Assembly (NCBI RefSeq): GCF_003326675.1 | Contig: NZ_JPWF01000001.1 | Span: 248,001 to 312,000, forward strand | Length of the DNA: 64,000 nt | Source: Thalassospira profundimaris | GTDB taxonomy: Bacteria > Pseudomonadota > Alphaproteobacteria > Rhodospirillales > Thalassospiraceae | Direction: 5' to 3' | In this document: positions 34,459 to 43,497 of the stretch, piece after piece | Layout of the letters: each line of letters starts with the position of its first letter | Numbering within the stretch: the stretch's first letter is position 1 | The notes under the pieces: model-generated | The model's input: the letters and a program-made list of their open reading frames with translations, nothing else | What the model was told of the DNA's origin: nothing | Database searches by the model: none | Made by a program: the position numbers and the translations under genes

Positions 34459-35085
34459 ATGACCGATAAAAGCCAGCCAGACGTCGATATCAATGCGCGC
34501 CATGATGAAAAAATGAAGAAAATCAAGGCAGCGCGCGACAAGATGATGGCTCAGAAGATCGATAAAAAGGGCCTGATCATTGTTCATACCGGCAAGGGTA
34601 AGGGCAAATCGTCCTCGGCTTTTGGTATGGCGATGCGCTGTGTCGGGCATGATATGAAGGTCGGGGTGGTTCAGTTCATCAAGGGCGGCTGGGAAACCGG
34701 CGAGGCCAAGCTGCTTAAAAAGTTCCCTGATCTTTGCGAATTCCACGCCATGGGTGCGGGCTTTACCTGGGAAACCCAGAACCGGGCACAGGATATCGCC
34801 CTGGCACGCGACGCATGGAACAAGGCACTGGAAATGCTGCGTGATCCAAGCTTTGCGATGGTGATCCTCGACGAGATCAATATCGTCCTGCGCTATGATT
34901 TCCTGCCCCTTGAAGACGTGCTTGATGCGCTGTCAAACAAACTTCCCGATCAGCATATCGTTCTGACCGGGCGCAATGCGCCAGATACCCTGATCGAGGC
35001 TGCCGATCTGGTTACGGAAATGACCATGATCAAACATCCGTTCCGCGAACAGGGGATCAAGGCCCAGATCGGTGTCGAGTTTTGA
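34459..35085 (+). CDS. cobO: Cob(I)yrinic acid a,c-diamide adenosyltransferase (CobO/BtuR type)
   Basis: CobO transfers the 5'-deoxyadenosyl group from ATP to the reduced cobalt of cobyrinic acid a,c-diamide. The 208-residue product has a charged N-terminal helix, the P-loop VHTGKGKGKSSSAFGMAMR, VVQFIKGGWETGEA, FHAMGAGFTWETQNR and MVILDEINIVLRYDFL. It is the CobA/BtuR structural class, not PduO or EutT. The ATG at 34459 has an AAAGGGAT site; the frame opens earlier without one. It is followed by cobQ after 57 bp. Confidence 0.96.
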   Translation: MTDKSQPDVDINARHDEKMKKIKAARDKMMAQKIDKKGLIIVHTGKGKGKSSSAFGMAMRCVGHDMKVGVVQFIKGGWETGEAKLLKKFPDLCEFHAMGAGFTWETQNRAQDIALARDAWNKALEMLRDPSFAMVILDEINIVLRYDFLPLEDVLDALSNKLPDQHIVLTGRNAPDTLIEAADLVTEMTMIKHPFREQGIKAQIGVEF

Positions 35086-35142
35086 TCTGTCGGTAACTTG
35101 TGCTTCGCTTGCGGCGGGAAAAGTGAAAGTTTTGAAACCGGA

Positions 35143-36723
35143 ATGAACGTGCAATCAGTTCCTGCTTTGATGCTTCAGGGGACCGGATCGGATGTCGGCA
35201 AATCCTTGCTGGTGGCCGGATTGTGTCGTGCATTTGCACGGCGCGGCCTTCGGGTGCGTCCGTTCAAGCCGCAAAATATGTCCAACAATGCCGCCGTTAC
35301 CGATGACGGCGGCGAAATTGGCCGGGCACAGGCCCTTCAGGCCCGCGCAGCAGGTGTGCCGACTACGGTGCATATGAACCCGGTATTGCTGAAGCCACAA
35401 AGCGATATCGGTGCCCAGGTCGTCGTTCAGGGCAAGGTCGTCACCAGTGCAAAGGCGCGTGATTATTATCGTCTGAAACGCGATCTTTTGTCCAAGGTGA
35501 TCGAAAGTTTCGAACATATGGCACGCGACGCCGATCTTGTTCTGGTCGAAGGGGCAGGATCCCCGGCCGAGGTCAATCTGCGGGCATCCGATATCGCCAA
35601 TATGGGCTTTGCCGAGGCTGCCAAGGTTCCCGTCATCCTGGTCGGTGATATTGATCGCGGCGGGGTTATTGCGTCCATCGTTGGCACTCATGCGCTTCTT
35701 TCCGAAGATGATCGCAAATGGTTGCGCGGCTATGTCATCAATAAATTCCGGGGCGATGTATCGCTGTTTTCATCGGCGATTGATATCATCGAGCAGACCT
35801 GTGGTCTTAAAGGTTACGGTATCGCAACATACTGGCAAGGGGCCCATAAACTACCCGCCGAAGATGGTGTGGCACTGGAAAAGGCTGGAAAATATCAACG
35901 CCGTGCCGATGGTCCTGACAGTGCTGATACGCCTGAACGCGTGATCCGGATTGCCGTGCCGCACTTACCGCGCATTGCCAATTTCGATGATCTTGATCCA
36001 CTGGCGGCCGAGGATGATGTCGAACTTCTGGTGATCAAACCCGGTCAGGTGATTCCGGGTGATTGCGATCTGGTGTTGTTGCCCGGATCAAAATCCACCA
36101 TGGCTGATCTGCGTTTCCTCAAAAGTCAGGGTTGGGATATCGATATTCTGGCCCATCACCGGCGCGGTGGTGCGGTGATGGGGATTTGCGGCGGTTATCA
36201 GATGCTGGGCCGCATGGTTCATGACCCAGATGGTATCGAAGGCGATCCCGGCAGCGAGGCGGGCTTGGGCCTTCTGGATGTTGAAACCGTCATGGCGGGC
36301 GACAAGACACTGCGCAAAACCACTGGCAAGACGATCTGTATCAGTGGATCAGACGGGCTGATTGCGGCCGAAACAGCCGTGACGGGCTATGAAATCCATA
36401 TGGGGCAGACCAATGGTCCGGATCGGGCACGTGGATGGCTTTGCCTTGACGGGCAGGATACACCTGATGGCGCGATAAGTGCCGATGGCCGGGTTGCGGG
36501 CTGTTATCTGCATGGTTTGTTTGGCAGCGATGATTTCCGTCATCGCTTTCTTGCCACTCTTGGTGGCGATGACAGGCATCGGGCCAGTAATTTCGAGGCC
36601 GGAGTCGATGCGGCCCTTGATGAATTGGCCGATCATCTAGAAGCGTGTCTTGACCTCGACGGGTTGCTTGAGCTGGCAAAAAGCCGGGGTCAACAGGACT
36701 TTGTTCAGCTTTCTGACAGCTAG
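35143..36723 (+). CDS. cobQ: Adenosylcobyric acid synthase (glutamine-hydrolysing)
   Basis: CobQ/CbiP amidates the b, d, e and g side chains of adenosylcobyrinic acid a,c-diamide. The 526-residue product has an N-terminal dethiobiotin-synthetase-like ATPase ([21 protein letters not shown], in part, near the start; [24 protein letters not shown]) and a C-terminal class I glutamine amidotransferase with nucleophile Cys in [11 protein letters not shown] and the His in CYLHGLFG. Start ATG 35143 is chosen by homology to the ATPase domain. Last recognised cob gene of this block. Confidence 0.96.
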   Translation: MNVQSVPALMLQGTGSDVGKSLLVAGLCRAFARRGLRVRPFKPQNMSNNAAVTDDGGEIGRAQALQARAAGVPTTVHMNPVLLKPQSDIGAQVVVQGKVVTSAKARDYYRLKRDLLSKVIESFEHMARDADLVLVEGAGSPAEVNLRASDIANMGFAEAAKVPVILVGDIDRGGVIASIVGTHALLSEDDRKWLRGYVINKFRGDVSLFSSAIDIIEQTCGLKGYGIATYWQGAHKLPAEDGVALEKAGKYQRRADGPDSADTPERVIRIAVPHLPRIANFDDLDPLAAEDDVELLVIKPGQVIPGDCDLVLLPGSKSTMADLRFLKSQGWDIDILAHHRRGGAVMGICGGYQMLGRMVHDPDGIEGDPGSEAGLGLLDVETVMAGDKTLRKTTGKTICISGSDGLIAAETAVTGYEIHMGQTNGPDRARGWLCLDGQDTPDGAISADGRVAGCYLHGLFGSDDFRHRFLATLGGDDRHRASNFEAGVDAALDELADHLEACLDLDGLLELAKSRGQQDFVQLSDS

Positions 36724-36913
36724 ACCTCACAAAAGGGTGAAAATCGCATCAGGTATACGTGCAGGCTCTTTACTTCCGGCCTGTTGCATGGTTTGACAGG
36801 TCATGCAATTCCGGTCCTGCAATGAACCGTGTGAGTTGCTGTTTTACTAATATCCGGACTGTGTTTTCCGGTCTTTGTAAAACGTTCATCCTTGGTCGGG
36901 TATCTTCACGTTT

Positions 36914-37588
36914 ATGCGTCAGTTATATCATTTTTGGCTATCACCCTATTCGCGCAAAGTGCGCCTGGTTTTGGCCGAGAAAAAACTAGATTTCGAATTG
37001 AAAGCCGAACCGGTTTGGGAACGGCGTGATGAATTCCTGCTGCTTAATCCGGCCGGGGAAGTCCCGGTGCTTGAGGATGAAGACGGCACGGTTCTGTGTG
37101 ATTCGACCGTAATCTGTGAATATCTTGACGAGATTTGCGAAGACGAACCCAAGCTGTTTGGATCAAATCCCAAGGAACGTGCGGAAATCCGCCGCCTTGT
37201 CGCGTGGTTCGACGGCAAATTCAACCGGGAAGTCACCGATCATTTGCTGGGTGAAAAGCTTCTAAAACGCTTCTTCTCGACCGGCACGCCCGATACCAAG
37301 GTACTGCGCGCCGGGCGCACCAACGCGGCCTATCATCTTGATTATATCGGCTGGTTGTTTGAACGCCGTAACTGGCTGGCGGGTGATCATCTGACCATGG
37401 CTGATCTTGCCGCCGCCGCACAGGTATCGGTGATTGATTATATGGGCGATATCAACTGGTCCAAACATCCGCGTGCCAAGGACTGGTACATGCGGATCAA
37501 AAGCCGCCCGTCCATGCGCGATATCCTTGCCGACCGCCAGGCAAGCTTCCCGCCGTCAAGTCACTATGCGGAACTGGATTTTGAATGA
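36914..37588 (+). CDS. Glutathione S-transferase family protein, probable FzlA-type
   Basis: The 224-residue protein has a thioredoxin-like N domain (SPYSRKVRLVLAEKKLDFEL, NPAGEVPVLEDEDG, DSTVICEYLDE) and an all-helical GST C domain (LAGDHLTMADLAAAAQ). The combination RRLVAWFDGKFNREVT and the C-terminal WSKHPRAKDWYMRIKSRPSMR with a terminal HYAELDFE is what I recall of FzlA, the alphaproteobacterial FtsZ-binding GST homologue needed for constriction. This is a recollection of family sequence, so the FzlA call is tentative while GST is safe. The stop overlaps the next gene (ATGA). Confidence 0.82.
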   Translation: MRQLYHFWLSPYSRKVRLVLAEKKLDFELKAEPVWERRDEFLLLNPAGEVPVLEDEDGTVLCDSTVICEYLDEICEDEPKLFGSNPKERAEIRRLVAWFDGKFNREVTDHLLGEKLLKRFFSTGTPDTKVLRAGRTNAAYHLDYIGWLFERRNWLAGDHLTMADLAAAAQVSVIDYMGDINWSKHPRAKDWYMRIKSRPSMRDILADRQASFPPSSHYAELDFE

Positions 37589-38397
37589 CGAATTCATCGA
37601 TTTCAGATGAATTCTATCCAGAAGGCGGTCTGAATGCCGCAAGTTACGATCTTCGCGCCGAACTGGACCGCAAACTTTTTGACGACCCCATTCCGTTCTA
37701 TACCCGGATTGCCAAAAGTCTGGCATCGGGATTGGGCGTGCTTGAACTTGGCTGCGGCACCGGGCGGATAAGTGCCGCGATTGCCGATTTGGGCATTGCT
37801 GTCGAAGGGCTTGATTTATCCCCCGCAATGCTGGGTCAGGCGCGCGCCAATTATCCCGAAATCACCTGGCATTCCGGCAATATGTGCGATTTTGATCTGG
37901 ATCGGCAATTTGATCTTGTGATCATTCCGTTTCGCGGACTTCAGGAAATCACCGATGCACATGATCAGCGCCGGGCACTTGAACGTGCCTTTGCCCATCT
38001 GAAACCCGGTGGGGCGCTTGCGCTTGATCTGATGGACCCGGATTTGCGCTATTGCCTGCCCGAAGGTGATCCCGACTTTGTTGAACTGCCGATCTTTCCA
38101 ATGCCTGACGGGGTTGGACAATCCGACAGCCAATTGCGGATCACGGCCTTGGAACGCACCAACGATCCCCTGACCCAGCGGTTTAGTGAACATTGGCGGT
38201 TCGAGGAAATCAGCCCTGACGGCACGGTGCTAAGATGTGAAGATGCATGGCATCACCTGCGCTGGGTGCATCGTAGTGAAATGCGCTTGATGCTTGAACT
38301 GTCGGGATTTGTTTCGATATCAGAATTTTCTGATTTTGCAGGAAATCCGCCGAAATATGCCAGTAATCAGGTCTGGATCGCAAAACGGGCGGACTAG
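37585..38397 (+). CDS. Class I SAM-dependent methyltransferase
   Basis: The 270-residue protein has the Rossmann methyltransferase motif I VLELGCGTGRISAAIADLG (about 52-70), an acidic post-I residue in VEGLDLSPAML, and motif IV-like FDLVIIPFRGLQEIT. This pattern fits small-molecule methylases of the Methyltransf_25/11 type. The substrate is unknown. Its ATG overlaps the GST stop by 4 bp, so the two are translationally coupled. Confidence 0.87.
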   Translation: MTNSSISDEFYPEGGLNAASYDLRAELDRKLFDDPIPFYTRIAKSLASGLGVLELGCGTGRISAAIADLGIAVEGLDLSPAMLGQARANYPEITWHSGNMCDFDLDRQFDLVIIPFRGLQEITDAHDQRRALERAFAHLKPGGALALDLMDPDLRYCLPEGDPDFVELPIFPMPDGVGQSDSQLRITALERTNDPLTQRFSEHWRFEEISPDGTVLRCEDAWHHLRWVHRSEMRLMLELSGFVSISEFSDFAGNPPKYASNQVWIAKRAD

Positions 38398-38432
38398 GTC
38401 CGACCGTTTTCTGTAACTCATATTAGCAGCAA

Positions 38433-39464
38433 TCAATTACCGACAAATTTGGCTGCCTGTGTCAGCATTTCCTGACGTTCATCCGCCGTCAGCGGCACCA
38501 GACCGTTATCGACAAGCAGGCCTTCCTCGCCAATGACTGCCTCGGAAATGTAGGTGGAGATAAAATCACCAAGGGACCGGACCAGCTGTTCGTGGTCATC
38601 CTTGACGTAAAGATACAGCGCACGCGATCCCGGATAGCTGCCATCAAGGATGGTTTCATAATCCGGTTCGATACCGTTGATCGTGATGCCCTGAAGCTTT
38701 TCCCGGTTCCGTTCAAGGTTATTAAAGCCCATCACCCCATAGGAGGTCGGGTCTTTTTCAAGCTTGCTGATGACAAGGCGGTCATTTTCACCGGCTTCGA
38801 TATAGGCACCATCCTCGCGAATGGTCCGGCAGAGCAGGCGGAAGCTGTCAGGATCGGCAGATTCCAGACTTGCGATATCGGCAAAGGTCGCACAGCCTTT
38901 ATCAAGCAAAAGCTGTCCCATAAGGTCACGGGTGCCCGAAGTCGGCGGCGGGCCGTAAACGCGAATTTTCAAATCCGGCAAAGACGGATCGACATCGGAC
39001 CATTTGACATTCGGGTTGGGAACGCTTGCCCCATTGACCGGGATGGTCCGCGCAAGGGCCAGATAAAGCTGGCGCGCGGAAAGTTCCATGGTCGGTGCTT
39101 CGCGCGATCCCAAAAGAACAATGCCGTCATAGCCGATTTTGATTTCGCTGATCTTGCGGACCGAATTGGCGGCACAAATTGCGGTTTCGGACCCTGAAAT
39201 CGGGCGCGATGCGTCAACAATATCGGGATATTGTTCGCCAATACCGCCGCAAAACAGTTTGAAGCCACCGCCTGAACCCGTGCTTTCAACCACCGGGGCG
39301 GGTGCATTGGTCGTCTTGGCAAAATGTTCTGCGACCTTGGTGGTCAGCGGAAAGATTGTCGAAGATCCGACGATGCGCACCTGATCACGTGCCTGTGCCG
39401 CAGAGACAGCAGAAACAAGTGCAATAGATGCGGCAATGGCAGTCAAGGCAAACGTGCGACGCAT
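38433..39464 (-). CDS. PstS-family phosphate-type substrate-binding protein
   Basis: The 343-residue product has a Sec signal peptide (MRRTFALTAIAASIALVSAV, cleavage after AQA) and then RIVGSSTIFPLTTKVAEHF, ESTGSGGGFKLFCGG and GPPPTSGTRDLMGQLLL. The SST and SGT/R motifs are the phosphate-coordinating segments of PstS-like periplasmic proteins. No pstC, pstA or pstB genes follow, so it may serve a distant transporter or act as a sensor or phosphate scavenger. The ATG at 39464 has GGGGGA just upstream, at a short spacing. Confidence 0.85.
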   Translation of the reverse strand: MRRTFALTAIAASIALVSAVSAAQARDQVRIVGSSTIFPLTTKVAEHFAKTTNAPAPVVESTGSGGGFKLFCGGIGEQYPDIVDASRPISGSETAICAANSVRKISEIKIGYDGIVLLGSREAPTMELSARQLYLALARTIPVNGASVPNPNVKWSDVDPSLPDLKIRVYGPPPTSGTRDLMGQLLLDKGCATFADIASLESADPDSFRLLCRTIREDGAYIEAGENDRLVISKLEKDPTSYGVMGFNNLERNREKLQGITINGIEPDYETILDGSYPGSRALYLYVKDDHEQLVRSLGDFISTYISEAVIGEEGLLVDNGLVPLTADERQEMLTQAAKFVGN

Positions 39465-39544
39465 TTCGTCCCCCAAAATGGTGTCCGGTCATACCCGGTA
39501 ATAATTCCTACCGGACATATACAAGGAAGCAGACCATCGCAAAC

Positions 39545-40372
39545 CTAGTTTGATCCGGTATGAACATCCATCTTCTCTATATTCGCTTTTGCGGCATCTG
39601 CGACAGGGGTTCCGTTTGAATTTTCTATGACAGTTAACCAGTCTCGCCGCGCCAGATCATTTTTCCCGGCAATCCGGTAAAGCTTCCCGCGTTCAAAAAG
39701 CGCCTGCATGTTGTCGGGTTCCAGGCCAAGGGCGTTTTCAATATCGGTCATGGCAAGGTCATAGCTTTCAAGCATCCGCCAGGCCGACGCACGATAGATC
39801 AGGATGTCTGGCTGATTGGGGGTCAGATCAAGCGCCTTGTTCAGATCATCAATCGCATCCCAATATTGCCCGGCAAGTCCAAGTGACATGGCGCGGTCGA
39901 CCCAAAGTTGCGGATTATTTGGCACCAGTTCCAGCGCGCGGCTTTGATCGCGCCATGCAAATTCAAGGTTGTTGGCCATCAGCCATGCCTGTCCGGCCTG
40001 TGCCAGCATGCCGGCCACCACGCCCGGTTCGGCGGTGCTGTCTTTGGCAAGGGCATCCAGTCTGGTTGCGGCTTCTTCATATTTGCCAAGCGATATCAGG
40101 GCGACCGCAACACAATGGCGTGCCGGTTCACCGCCACCCATATCGCGCCATGCAATCGCGCTTTCAAAACCGTCTTCGGGCTTAAGCTGGGCCAGCTTGA
40201 TGCAGTCCTGATATTGCTGCTTTTCTTCAAGTGTAAGGGTGCCGTTGGTGTCGGAGCCACCATTGCCAGATTGCGCATAAAGGTTCGGGGCAGCCCAGAT
40301 GCTGACGATACCTGCCAGAAACAAGGTGCTGGTGGCGCGCAACAAAATGGATCGGCCGCGAATATGTGACAT
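39545..40372 (-). CDS. Exported tetratricopeptide-repeat protein
   Basis: The 275-residue protein has an N-terminal signal sequence (hydrophobic 9-27, cleavage near AQS). Helical pairs with TPR spacing follow from about residue 75: AGQAWLMANNLEFAWRDQSR, GLAGQYWDAIDDLNKALDL and YDLAMTDIENALGLEPDN. TPR proteins act as scaffolds, here in the periplasm. It lies 80 bp downstream of the pstS-like gene on the same strand. Partner and process are not evident. Confidence 0.82.
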   Translation of the reverse strand: MSHIRGRSILLRATSTLFLAGIVSIWAAPNLYAQSGNGGSDTNGTLTLEEKQQYQDCIKLAQLKPEDGFESAIAWRDMGGGEPARHCVAVALISLGKYEEAATRLDALAKDSTAEPGVVAGMLAQAGQAWLMANNLEFAWRDQSRALELVPNNPQLWVDRAMSLGLAGQYWDAIDDLNKALDLTPNQPDILIYRASAWRMLESYDLAMTDIENALGLEPDNMQALFERGKLYRIAGKNDLARRDWLTVIENSNGTPVADAAKANIEKMDVHTGSN

Positions 40373-40619
40373 GGTGTCGAAAGCTCCGTTTCTGGCGTAA
40401 TCGGCGTGTCATCAGCATAGGCGATGATGGGGTGAAACCACCATGGCTGAATGTGTGATCCTGTTAAAAAAGACGATGAAAACGGCAAGATAATGATTGT
40501 CTTAATCACCCCGCCCCATGCCTTGTCGGGGCAACTGGTTGATGATCCGGACCAAAAGGTTTTGAACCGTGCCCCGCGCATGGTTAAGGTGCGACACGTT
40601 CCAAGATACAGGTGCCTTG

Positions 40620-41522
40620 ATGTCTAATAAGCTGTTTTGTTTCGGGTTGGGATTTTCCGCACGGCTGGTTGCCGATCAGTTACGCGACGAAGGCTGGGAA
40701 ATTGCCGGAACCACCCGAAGTGCTGAAAAGGCCGAACATCTGCGAAGCCAGGGGATCGAACCCTTTATCTTTGGGGATGATCAACCGATTACCAATATCG
40801 GTGACGCCTTGCGGGGCGTGACCCATATACTGGTTTCTGCCCCTCCCGGCGGGTTGGGGGATCCGGTGATCCATCATCATGGTGGTGATCTGGCGGCTTT
40901 GCCTGACGGAACGTGGATTGGCTATCTGTCGACCACCGGGGTCTATGGCGACCGTGACGGTGGCGAAGTCACCGAAGAAGACGAATTGCTGCCAAGTGGC
41001 AAACGTGGCCGTCGCCGGGTGGCAGCAGAAAAGGCATGGTTCGATCTGGGCCGTCGTCACGGATTATGTGTGCAAAGCTTCCGTCTGGCCGGGATTTACG
41101 GTCCGGGGCGCAATGCCCTTGAAACCGTGCGATCAGGCCGCGCACGCCGGATCGTCAAGCCGGGTCAGGTTTTTTCGCGCATTCATGTCGAAGACATCGC
41201 CCAGACCGTCTTAGCATCAATCAGGAATCCCAATTGCGGTGCGGCCTATAATGTTTGTGATGACGATGCTGCCCCGCCGCAGGATGTGATTGTTCATGCT
41301 TGCGGGATGCTGGGCATTGATCCGCCAGGGGAAGAAGATTTTGCCACGGCAAAGCTGACCCCGATGGCGGCCAGTTTTTATGAAGACAACAAACGGGTTT
41401 CCAATGCGCGGATCAAGAACGAGCTGGGTGTTGCCCTGCGCTATCCCGATTATCGCGCCGGTCTGACGGCCCTTTATGATGAAATATTGGCCAGACTGGA
41501 ATCGCGCGACGAAAATGAATAA
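40620..41522 (+). CDS. NAD(P)-dependent SDR-type sugar epimerase family protein (YeeZ-like)
   Basis: The 300-residue protein has a Rossmann N terminus (CFGLGFSARLVADQL), VSAPPGGLGDPVI, YLSTTGVYGDRDGGEVTE and LAGIYGPGRNALE. The missing canonical YxxxK pair and the GLGFSAR-type loop match the YeeZ-like atypical SDR group, whose substrate is unknown. ATG 40620 is used; the region from 40569 has no clear ribosome site. It is divergent from the TPR gene. Confidence 0.8.
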   Translation: MSNKLFCFGLGFSARLVADQLRDEGWEIAGTTRSAEKAEHLRSQGIEPFIFGDDQPITNIGDALRGVTHILVSAPPGGLGDPVIHHHGGDLAALPDGTWIGYLSTTGVYGDRDGGEVTEEDELLPSGKRGRRRVAAEKAWFDLGRRHGLCVQSFRLAGIYGPGRNALETVRSGRARRIVKPGQVFSRIHVEDIAQTVLASIRNPNCGAAYNVCDDDAAPPQDVIVHACGMLGIDPPGEEDFATAKLTPMAASFYEDNKRVSNARIKNELGVALRYPDYRAGLTALYDEILARLESRDENE

Positions 41523-41535
41523 TTCCGGTGCATTG

Positions 41536-41563
41536 TTGACCCGTCATATGCGTCGTATATAAC
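41536..41563 (+). promoter_or_regulatory. Sigma70-like promoter for the NDUFA9-like gene
   Basis: TTGACC (41536-41541), a 16-bp spacer and TATAAC (41558-41563). The downstream gene starts at 41719, leaving a leader of roughly 150 nt. Confidence 0.55.
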
Positions 41564-41718
41564 CCAAGAGCCTGCGGACACTCATATCGTTCTCTGATCG
41601 GGCACAATATGATTGTCCACAGGATACATCCACCGGGCCGGTCATTCTGGCAGGCCCGCAAGGCATCTAGCGTCGGCACATCGGCATGCGATCAGTGACC
41701 GGCAAGGAGAAAGCAAGC

Positions 41719-42726
41719 ATGGATCGTCGTATCGTAACTGTCTTTGGTGGCACCGGATTTGTCGGACGTCACATCGTCAAGCGTCTGCTTGAACGTGATT
41801 TTATCGTTCGCGTCCCGACCCGAAGCTTTGAACGTGTCAAAAAGCTCAAGCCGATGGGCTATCTGGGTCAGGTGGTGCCGGTTCATTGCGACGTCCGCAA
41901 CGAAGACAGCATCAAGGGCGCGATCGAGGGTTCCGAGGCCGTCGTCAACCTGCTTGGCATTCTGTATGAACGTGGCAGCAGCAACTTCCTGAACATCCAT
42001 GTCAAAGCCGCCAAACGCATTGCCGAAGAAGCCAAGGCATGTGGCGTGAAGACCTTTGTGCATATGTCTGCCCTTGGCGTTGATAAAAACAGTTCTGCCA
42101 ACTATGCGACGTCGAAGCTTGCCGGTGAAAATGCCGTGCGCGAAGTGTTCCCGAACGCGGTGATCTTCCGCCCGTCGGTCATTTTTGGTCCGAACGACAA
42201 TTTCCTGAACAAATTCGCGACCATGGCGCGGTTCTCGCCGGTTCTGCCGGTAATCGGTGCGCCGGGCCTGCCGAAAGTTGATCTGGGCGAAGGCAAGGTC
42301 GATATTCTTGGGGATGGCGGTCCGAAATTCCAGCCGGTCTATGTCGGTGATGTTGCCGATGCCTTTGTCGCGGCTGTTTGCGATGAAAGTCTGGCTGGCA
42401 AGACTTTCGAGCTGGGCGGGCCGGAAACCTATTCCTTCATGGGGCTTCTGCGCGACATGATGCGGATTACCCGTCAGCGCGCCATTCTGATGCCGGTTCC
42501 GTTCTGGATGGCCTCGATCAAGGCATTCTTCCTGCAATTCCTGCCGGTGCCGCCGATGACGCCCGATCAGGTCCGTTTGCTTAAGGTCGATAATGTCGTG
42601 TCCGAAGGCGCAAGTGGTTTTGCCGAACTTGGCATCACGCCAAACAGCCTTGAGGCCGTGGCACCGTCGTATCTGAAACGGTTCTGCCCGCCGCGCAAAT
42701 CCGGTGAATTCCGCCGCTTTGTCTAA
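41719..42726 (+). CDS. NDUFA9-like complex I NAD(P)H-binding SDR protein
   Basis: The 335-residue atypical SDR protein starts VTVFGGTGFVGRHIVKRLLE and shows HVKAAKRIAEEAK, HMSALGVDKNSSANYATSKL and FRPSVIFGPNDNFLNKFA, the pattern of the mitochondrial complex I subunit NDUFA9 and its alphaproteobacterial homologues. In eukaryotes it binds NADPH and stabilises complex I. A similar assembly or quinone-related role is inferred for the bacterial protein. The ATG at 41719 follows AAGGAG. It stands alone with a promoter upstream and a strong terminator downstream. Confidence 0.87.
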   Translation: MDRRIVTVFGGTGFVGRHIVKRLLERDFIVRVPTRSFERVKKLKPMGYLGQVVPVHCDVRNEDSIKGAIEGSEAVVNLLGILYERGSSNFLNIHVKAAKRIAEEAKACGVKTFVHMSALGVDKNSSANYATSKLAGENAVREVFPNAVIFRPSVIFGPNDNFLNKFATMARFSPVLPVIGAPGLPKVDLGEGKVDILGDGGPKFQPVYVGDVADAFVAAVCDESLAGKTFELGGPETYSFMGLLRDMMRITRQRAILMPVPFWMASIKAFFLQFLPVPPMTPDQVRLLKVDNVVSEGASGFAELGITPNSLEAVAPSYLKRFCPPRKSGEFRRFV

Positions 42727-42747
42727 GACCGTATTGGTCTTGGAACA

Positions 42748-42780
42748 CAAAACCCCGCCGGTTTCTGGCGGGGTTTTTGT
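42748..42780. terminator. Terminator after the NDUFA9-like gene
   Basis: The stem CCCCGCC / GGCGGGG is followed by TTTTTGT. A preceding A-run may let it also stop the convergent gntR transcript. Confidence 0.88.
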
Positions 42781-42816
42781 TTGCCTCGTCTTGGCAGGTG
42801 AGGGTGCCGCCGGTGA

Positions 42817-43497
42817 TTACCGATCCCCTAGGCCAAGCGCCCGGCCGCGGGCATTTTCAAGATGCTCGCGCAGGCAATTGGCGGCCTGTTCCGGGTCGCG
42901 CTTTTCAAAGGCGGCGATGATCGCCAGGTGATCATTCATCACATTTTGCAACAGGCTTTCGGTCAGGCGGAACCGTTCCTGGCGTATCAGGCGAATTTTG
43001 ACGGAATTGACCTTGTAGATCTTTGAAATGATTTCGTTATCAAGCGAATCAATGATCGTGTCATGAAGCGACCAGTCAACGGCCTGTGCCTGTTCAAGCA
43101 GTTCCGCAGTAATGCCGTTTTCATCTGCCGATTGCAGGACGTCTTCATGGGCCTTGCGCATTTTCGCGAGCGTCTTGTCACTGGCCTGCACGGTAAAAAG
43201 CCGTGCTGCTTCAAGTTCAAGGAAAATACGCAGCTGAAACGCATTGCGCACCAGATCAAGATCGATATGGGCAACCTGCATCCCGCGTTGGGGCACGGTG
43301 GTGATCAGTCCGTCGGCCTCAAGGCGGGGGATCAGTTCGCGAATGGCACCAAGCGGCATATCGGTAATCTCGACCAGTTCACGTTGTGAAATGAACTGGC
43401 CGGGCCGGATATCACGGGCCAAAAGATGTTCGGTGAAGCTGTTATAGGCTTCGCTTCGCCGACTCTGTCTTATGGGTTGCCGCTTGTTTTCGCTCAT
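42817..43497 (-). CDS. GntR/FadR-family transcriptional regulator
   Basis: The 226-residue protein has an N-terminal winged helix (about 15-80, with LVEITDMPLGAIRELIPRLE as the recognition segment) and a helical FCD effector domain with MNDHLAIIAAFEKRDPEQAA near the C terminus. Its ATG shares one base with the stop of the DapA-like gene (TGATG), so it is co-translated with the enzyme whose pathway it likely controls. The palindrome at 44461-44474 in front of the operon is a candidate operator. Confidence 0.88.
   Translation of the reverse strand: MSENKRQPIRQSRRSEAYNSFTEHLLARDIRPGQFISQRELVEITDMPLGAIRELIPRLEADGLITTVPQRGMQVAHIDLDLVRNAFQLRIFLELEAARLFTVQASDKTLAKMRKAHEDVLQSADENGITAELLEQAQAVDWSLHDTIIDSLDNEIISKIYKVNSVKIRLIRQERFRLTESLLQNVMNDHLAIIAAFEKRDPEQAANCLREHLENARGRALGLGDR

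Noticed and set aside
38433-39464. Start of a pst phosphate transport operon
   Set aside because: No pstC, pstA, pstB or phoU follows; downstream is a TPR protein gene.
41692-42750. Long minus-strand open frame (352 codons) under the NDUFA9-like gene
   Set aside because: Shadow of an SDR gene with intact family motifs and ribosome site on the plus strand.
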